From Mesostigma viride (lineage: Eukaryota > Streptophyta > Mesostigmatophyceae > Mesostigmatales > Mesostigmataceae), in assembly GCA_009746045.1 (NCBI GenBank), contig RPFO01000120.1:1-64000 (forward strand): a DNA stretch of 64,000 bases. The letters are read 5' to 3'. The notes under the pieces were generated by a model that saw only the letters and a program-made list of their open reading frames with translations, had not been told where the DNA came from and searched no databases. This document shows, in pieces, positions 61,201 to 64,000 of this stretch; positions within the stretch are counted from its first letter, which is position 1; each line of letters opens with the position of its first letter. A program made the position numbers and the translations under genes.

Positions 61201-61829
61201 TCCACCCCCACCAACAGATACATGCCCCTGATGTGTTGGATGTCCACCTGGATATCCCCCCGCTCTCTAGCAGGTTCTCTGGCATGGGACTGTGGGAGGC
61301 GAACAGCATTCTCCTGACAGACACAATTCTGAGCAGCTGCACTGCAGGCCTCTAGCAAAGGCTCCTTGCCAATCTTCCAAGCAAACATCTCTGCCTGCTT
61401 AGAGTGACCAAAGATATGGTGTAGAGTGTTTCCAGCCTGAGCATAGCTCAACCCCCTGTCAGCCTGGCTGCACAGAGAGGAACGTGACAAAGACTGTGTG
61501 CTTGGGATAGCACGACCCACCTGCTGTTCTCTTGCTCCAGGGACCTCCTCCAAGGTAGCTCGGCTCCCAGAGCCAGCCCCGGTTCCCACAGAAGCTGCAG
61601 GTCCTTCCAGTCTGGCGGCTTGACTCCCAGAGTCAACCCCAACAACTGGAGACCCTGCACCTGCCACAGGCACAGGGAATTCCACTGCTGCAGCAGCGTT
61701 ATTGCAATCATTGAGTGGAAGCACCTCATCATTCCCAACCCCTTGCTGCTGCACAAGAGGGACACCCCCATTACTATGTACAACTGTTCGTCCCACTAGG
61801 GGTGATTGACTATTTACAGGGGACAACAT
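58256..61829 (-). pseudogene. pol: Pol of element A, copy 2 (INT, protease-like, RT, RNase H), two frameshifts
   Basis: The first 786 or so codons (61829 to about 59480) are open and span the site where copy 1 is broken. Gag-pre-integrase finger, integrase core and C-terminus, and the DTN/ILGQNFL protease-like domain all lie in one frame. A missing T near 59482 shifts the frame just before RT motif A. RT and RNase H continue to about 58606, where a missing G gives a second shift, and end at 58256. Sequence is otherwise nearly identical to copy 1, including LHGDDLHLL and VDFKRAFLKG. Each copy therefore has lesions that the other lacks. Confidence 0.8.
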
Positions 61830-61836
61830 TTCAAGT

Positions 61837-62902
61837 CATGGCTTACCCACCTGGCCAGAGCCTGCTCCAGCAGACTTGGCCTGGTCTGGGCAATCACGTC
61901 GCCAATGACCCGTCCTGCCACATCCAAAGCACTTGTCATCCTTCCCAGCAGCAGCCTTCTTCAGGCCACCCTGGTTCTGGCTGCTCTGACTGGCCTGGGT
62001 GCCCTGGCCCTGGCTCTTGCCTTGCCCTTGGCCACCCTTGTTCTGCTGACCACCCTGGTGACCACCAGCCTGCTGCTGACCCTTGCCTTTGGATCCCTGC
62101 TGCTGGCCCTTGCCACCCTGGTTACCATTCTGCCTGCGCCTGTTAGCCCTCTGACGCCTACTAGGTCTCCCTGAGCACCCTGCCCAGGGGCGTCACCATG
62201 GACCTGATGAGCGGAGGCTGAAGGGGCACCAGTCACCTGGATTGCCTTGCAAGCAGCATTGTCAGATGGACGGATATTGAAAATAACCTTTTGCAAGGCT
62301 GGCCACGTCCCATCTGTCTGATCAGCAAACATCCTAGCTGCATTTCTCCCATCCACACTCAGCCCCATGCGATCCAGGAAGTAATCTGCCACTGCTCTAT
62401 CAGTCAGATTGAAGCCATGCTTGGCCCCCTTCTCCCTGATGCGTGTGAGCCGCTGCAGCTCCTCAGCTATTGTGCCCTTGATCTCAAAGGTATCATAGCT
62501 GAGCTTATAGTGATTAGTGAGGTTGAGTACCTTATCAGAAAACTCCTGACGTAGGCCCTCTAGGAACTGAGACCAAGTCAGCTTGTCCTTGACAGCCTGC
62601 CTAGCCTTGTCCCTCACCCGCTCACTTGAATCCCTATTAGTCGTGGATGTGTGGAATACCTGCACAAGGTTGACAGTGGGATCTACAGAGCATGAAACTA
62701 GCTCCATATCCTCCAACCACTTGTCTAGCTCTTCCTGTCCCACAGGAGGCTTGAGAGGCTTCTGGCCATTCATCACAGCCACAGCACTCATATGAGGTCT
62801 AGTCCCAGGCAAAGCACGAGGGTCACTGCCAATGACAGCAGCTCCTACTGGTGCTAATGGCGCAGGAACATAGCTGCAGGAACACCAGACGGAGGCACAC
62901 AT
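61837..62902 (-). pseudogene. gag: Gag of element A, copy 2, with 7-bp deletion
   Basis: It matches copy 1 gag from the same start region. A 7-bp deletion near 62172 (AAACCAG of copy 1) throws the basic linker and zinc knuckle out of frame, so the long frame ends at 61961 without the knuckle. The knuckle sequence itself survives near 61930 in another frame. Confidence 0.75.
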
Positions 62903-63229
62903 GGTCTCTTACCAGGTGCTTGCCGTTCAGCATCATTCTGGCCCTCCCCCGTCAGCACCACGCCGTCGGTTGGCCACCCTGCACGCTCCTCCCCTTGTGC
63001 CACCTCTTTCCTCTTCCGGTTGGACGCCCTCCTGCCATTGACGCCCTCTGCCGTTGGGATTGCCTGTCCCTCTGGCACGACGTTGGCGGGGCCTCCCGTG
63101 TCTGCCCTTGCCTCACCCCCGCCATCCCCCGCTCCCGCCCCGCTCCCGCTGCCGCCCCGCGCGTGTTACGAAGCATTATAGAATACCACAGAAAACACAC
63201 GCAGATATGGCGCTGGAACCCACTCAGGC

Positions 63230-64000
63230 TCACGCACTTACTCCAGACGAGGCCGCCTCCTGGCTTGCACTCGCCTGCCCCTCCTCACGGTCTGGACGCT
63301 GCTCAACACCCTCAGCAACCGATGTGGCTGCTGCTGCCTCTGCGACAATCTGGAGGTCTGGGTTAAACTCTCCCAGCACGCAGGTCACAGGTCGCCCGTC
63401 TTCCTTGCGTTCGACTGGATGTTGTGTCTCGCCTGGGTTGCGATGCCAAGCAAGATGCGCAACCACCGCTTACCGCCGCCGACAAGCTCGTTCTGCTCGC
63501 CTCGGCCGTAACGGTCGTACTCGTGAGTCACCTCACGAGGGATATGCAGATCAGCTCTCTGCCTTGCCTCGTAGGTCTCGGTAGTGCCGTCGCCCTCGTT
63601 TATCTGCTGGGCTGAGCGCTTGACGGAGCCCTCTGGCTTGTCAGTCCACTCAAAATGGACGTCTTCAGGCGTCTTCTCGACCCCTGCGACAATCTCCACC
63701 TCCGGACCCCACGCAGTGGTGGTTTCCGGCCTCGGTGTATCAAGCCTGGAGTACACTCCGAAAGGCTGCGTGGTAATATAGAACCTGTCTGCGTACCCTC
63801 TCGACTCTTGCAAAAGGACAGCAACAAGATTCTCAATGGTTTGGGCAAATACCTCCGCCGTGCTCCAAGGATTTACCGTCTCCCGAGCACGCGCGTTCCG
63901 GATGATGTCGGCGTCTGGTACCCCCTCTCCTAGCACTGCTGTCGCCACCCAGTGGTTGAACAGTCTGGTGCTGCCGAGCGCTGTTGCCACGATCTGGCTA
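63230..64000 (-). pseudogene. ORF0 of element A, copy 2, partial
   Basis: An open frame enters from the window edge and runs to about 63465, through the region broken twice in copy 1 (LFNHWVATAVLGEGVPD, ITTQPFGVYSRLDTPRP). It then slips by one base near 63465 into the frame that ends at 63230 (ending SSGVSA). Together the two copies show that the unbroken ORF0 is about 375 codons. Function unknown. Confidence 0.55.

Larger units (their letters stand above)
44333..64000 (+). mobile_element. Element T' (second T copy), left part, interrupted by element A copy 2
   Basis: It starts with the same TIR as T (CCCTAAGCACACCTGGA) in the same orientation and matches T through 48944, apart from VNTR sizes and scattered changes. 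At about 48947 the LTR of element A copy 2 begins; the T' sequence after that insertion lies beyond the window. T' is not a tandem duplicate of T, because its left flank is a different point of copia C. Confidence 0.7.

Overview
The window is eukaryotic nuclear DNA made almost entirely of transposable elements nested inside one another. I see no bacterial-type operon, rRNA or convincing tRNA gene, and no complete host gene. Candidate GT-AG introns, two divergent Ty1/copia-like families, a DIRS-order YR retrotransposon, LINEs with REL or APE endonucleases, ORF1-only LINEs and many VNTRs suggest a repeat-rich protist or microalga. A green alga is my best guess, but the sequence does not prove it.

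Layout. (1) 1-8382 (+): copia-like family A, copy 1, with 644/646-bp repeats, ORF0, gag and pol. (2) 8615-14553 (+): decayed APE-type LINE D. It is split at 10779-13770 by an ORF1-only LINE (-) with a 9-bp target-site duplication, and that LINE is itself invaded at about 10976-11952 by three 204-bp hairpins. (3) 14554-17175: unassigned, with exon-like scraps. (4) 17176-20248 (-): 3' part of a conventional copia, family C. (5) 20249-44249: a 24,001-bp element T with 25-bp terminal inverted repeats and a GAA duplication, inserted in the integrase of copia C. T holds VNTR blocks, a foldback, a possible spliced gene, long (TGCG)n and (TGGG)n tracts, copia-like family B (29446-37479, -), a second ORF1-only LINE (37904-39009, -) and a truncated DIRS-like element (about 39524-43772, +). 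(6) 44250-44332: the next 83 bp of copia C. (7) 44333 to the window end: T', a second copy of T. It is interrupted from about 48947 by family A copy 2 (-), which is interrupted by LINE F (50284-57971, -) with a 9-bp duplication.

Five points stand out. Families A and B carry a retropepsin-like domain between integrase and RT, and HGDD in place of YxDD at the RT active site. Both also have an extra ORF upstream of gag and a tRNA-like module in the 3' non-coding region. LINE F combines a PHD finger, a RING-H2 finger, zinc fingers, RT and a restriction-like endonuclease, behind 13.4 nearly identical 170-bp monomers. T and T' are large TIR elements inserted independently 83 bp apart in one copia. 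Two LINE copies carry only ORF1 yet share 3' ends with an ORF2-bearing relative. An octanucleotide VNTR recurs throughout the T family.

Most coding regions carry one- or two-base indels, often in homopolymers, so decay and assembly error cannot always be separated. The pol ORF of family B (1185 codons) is intact.
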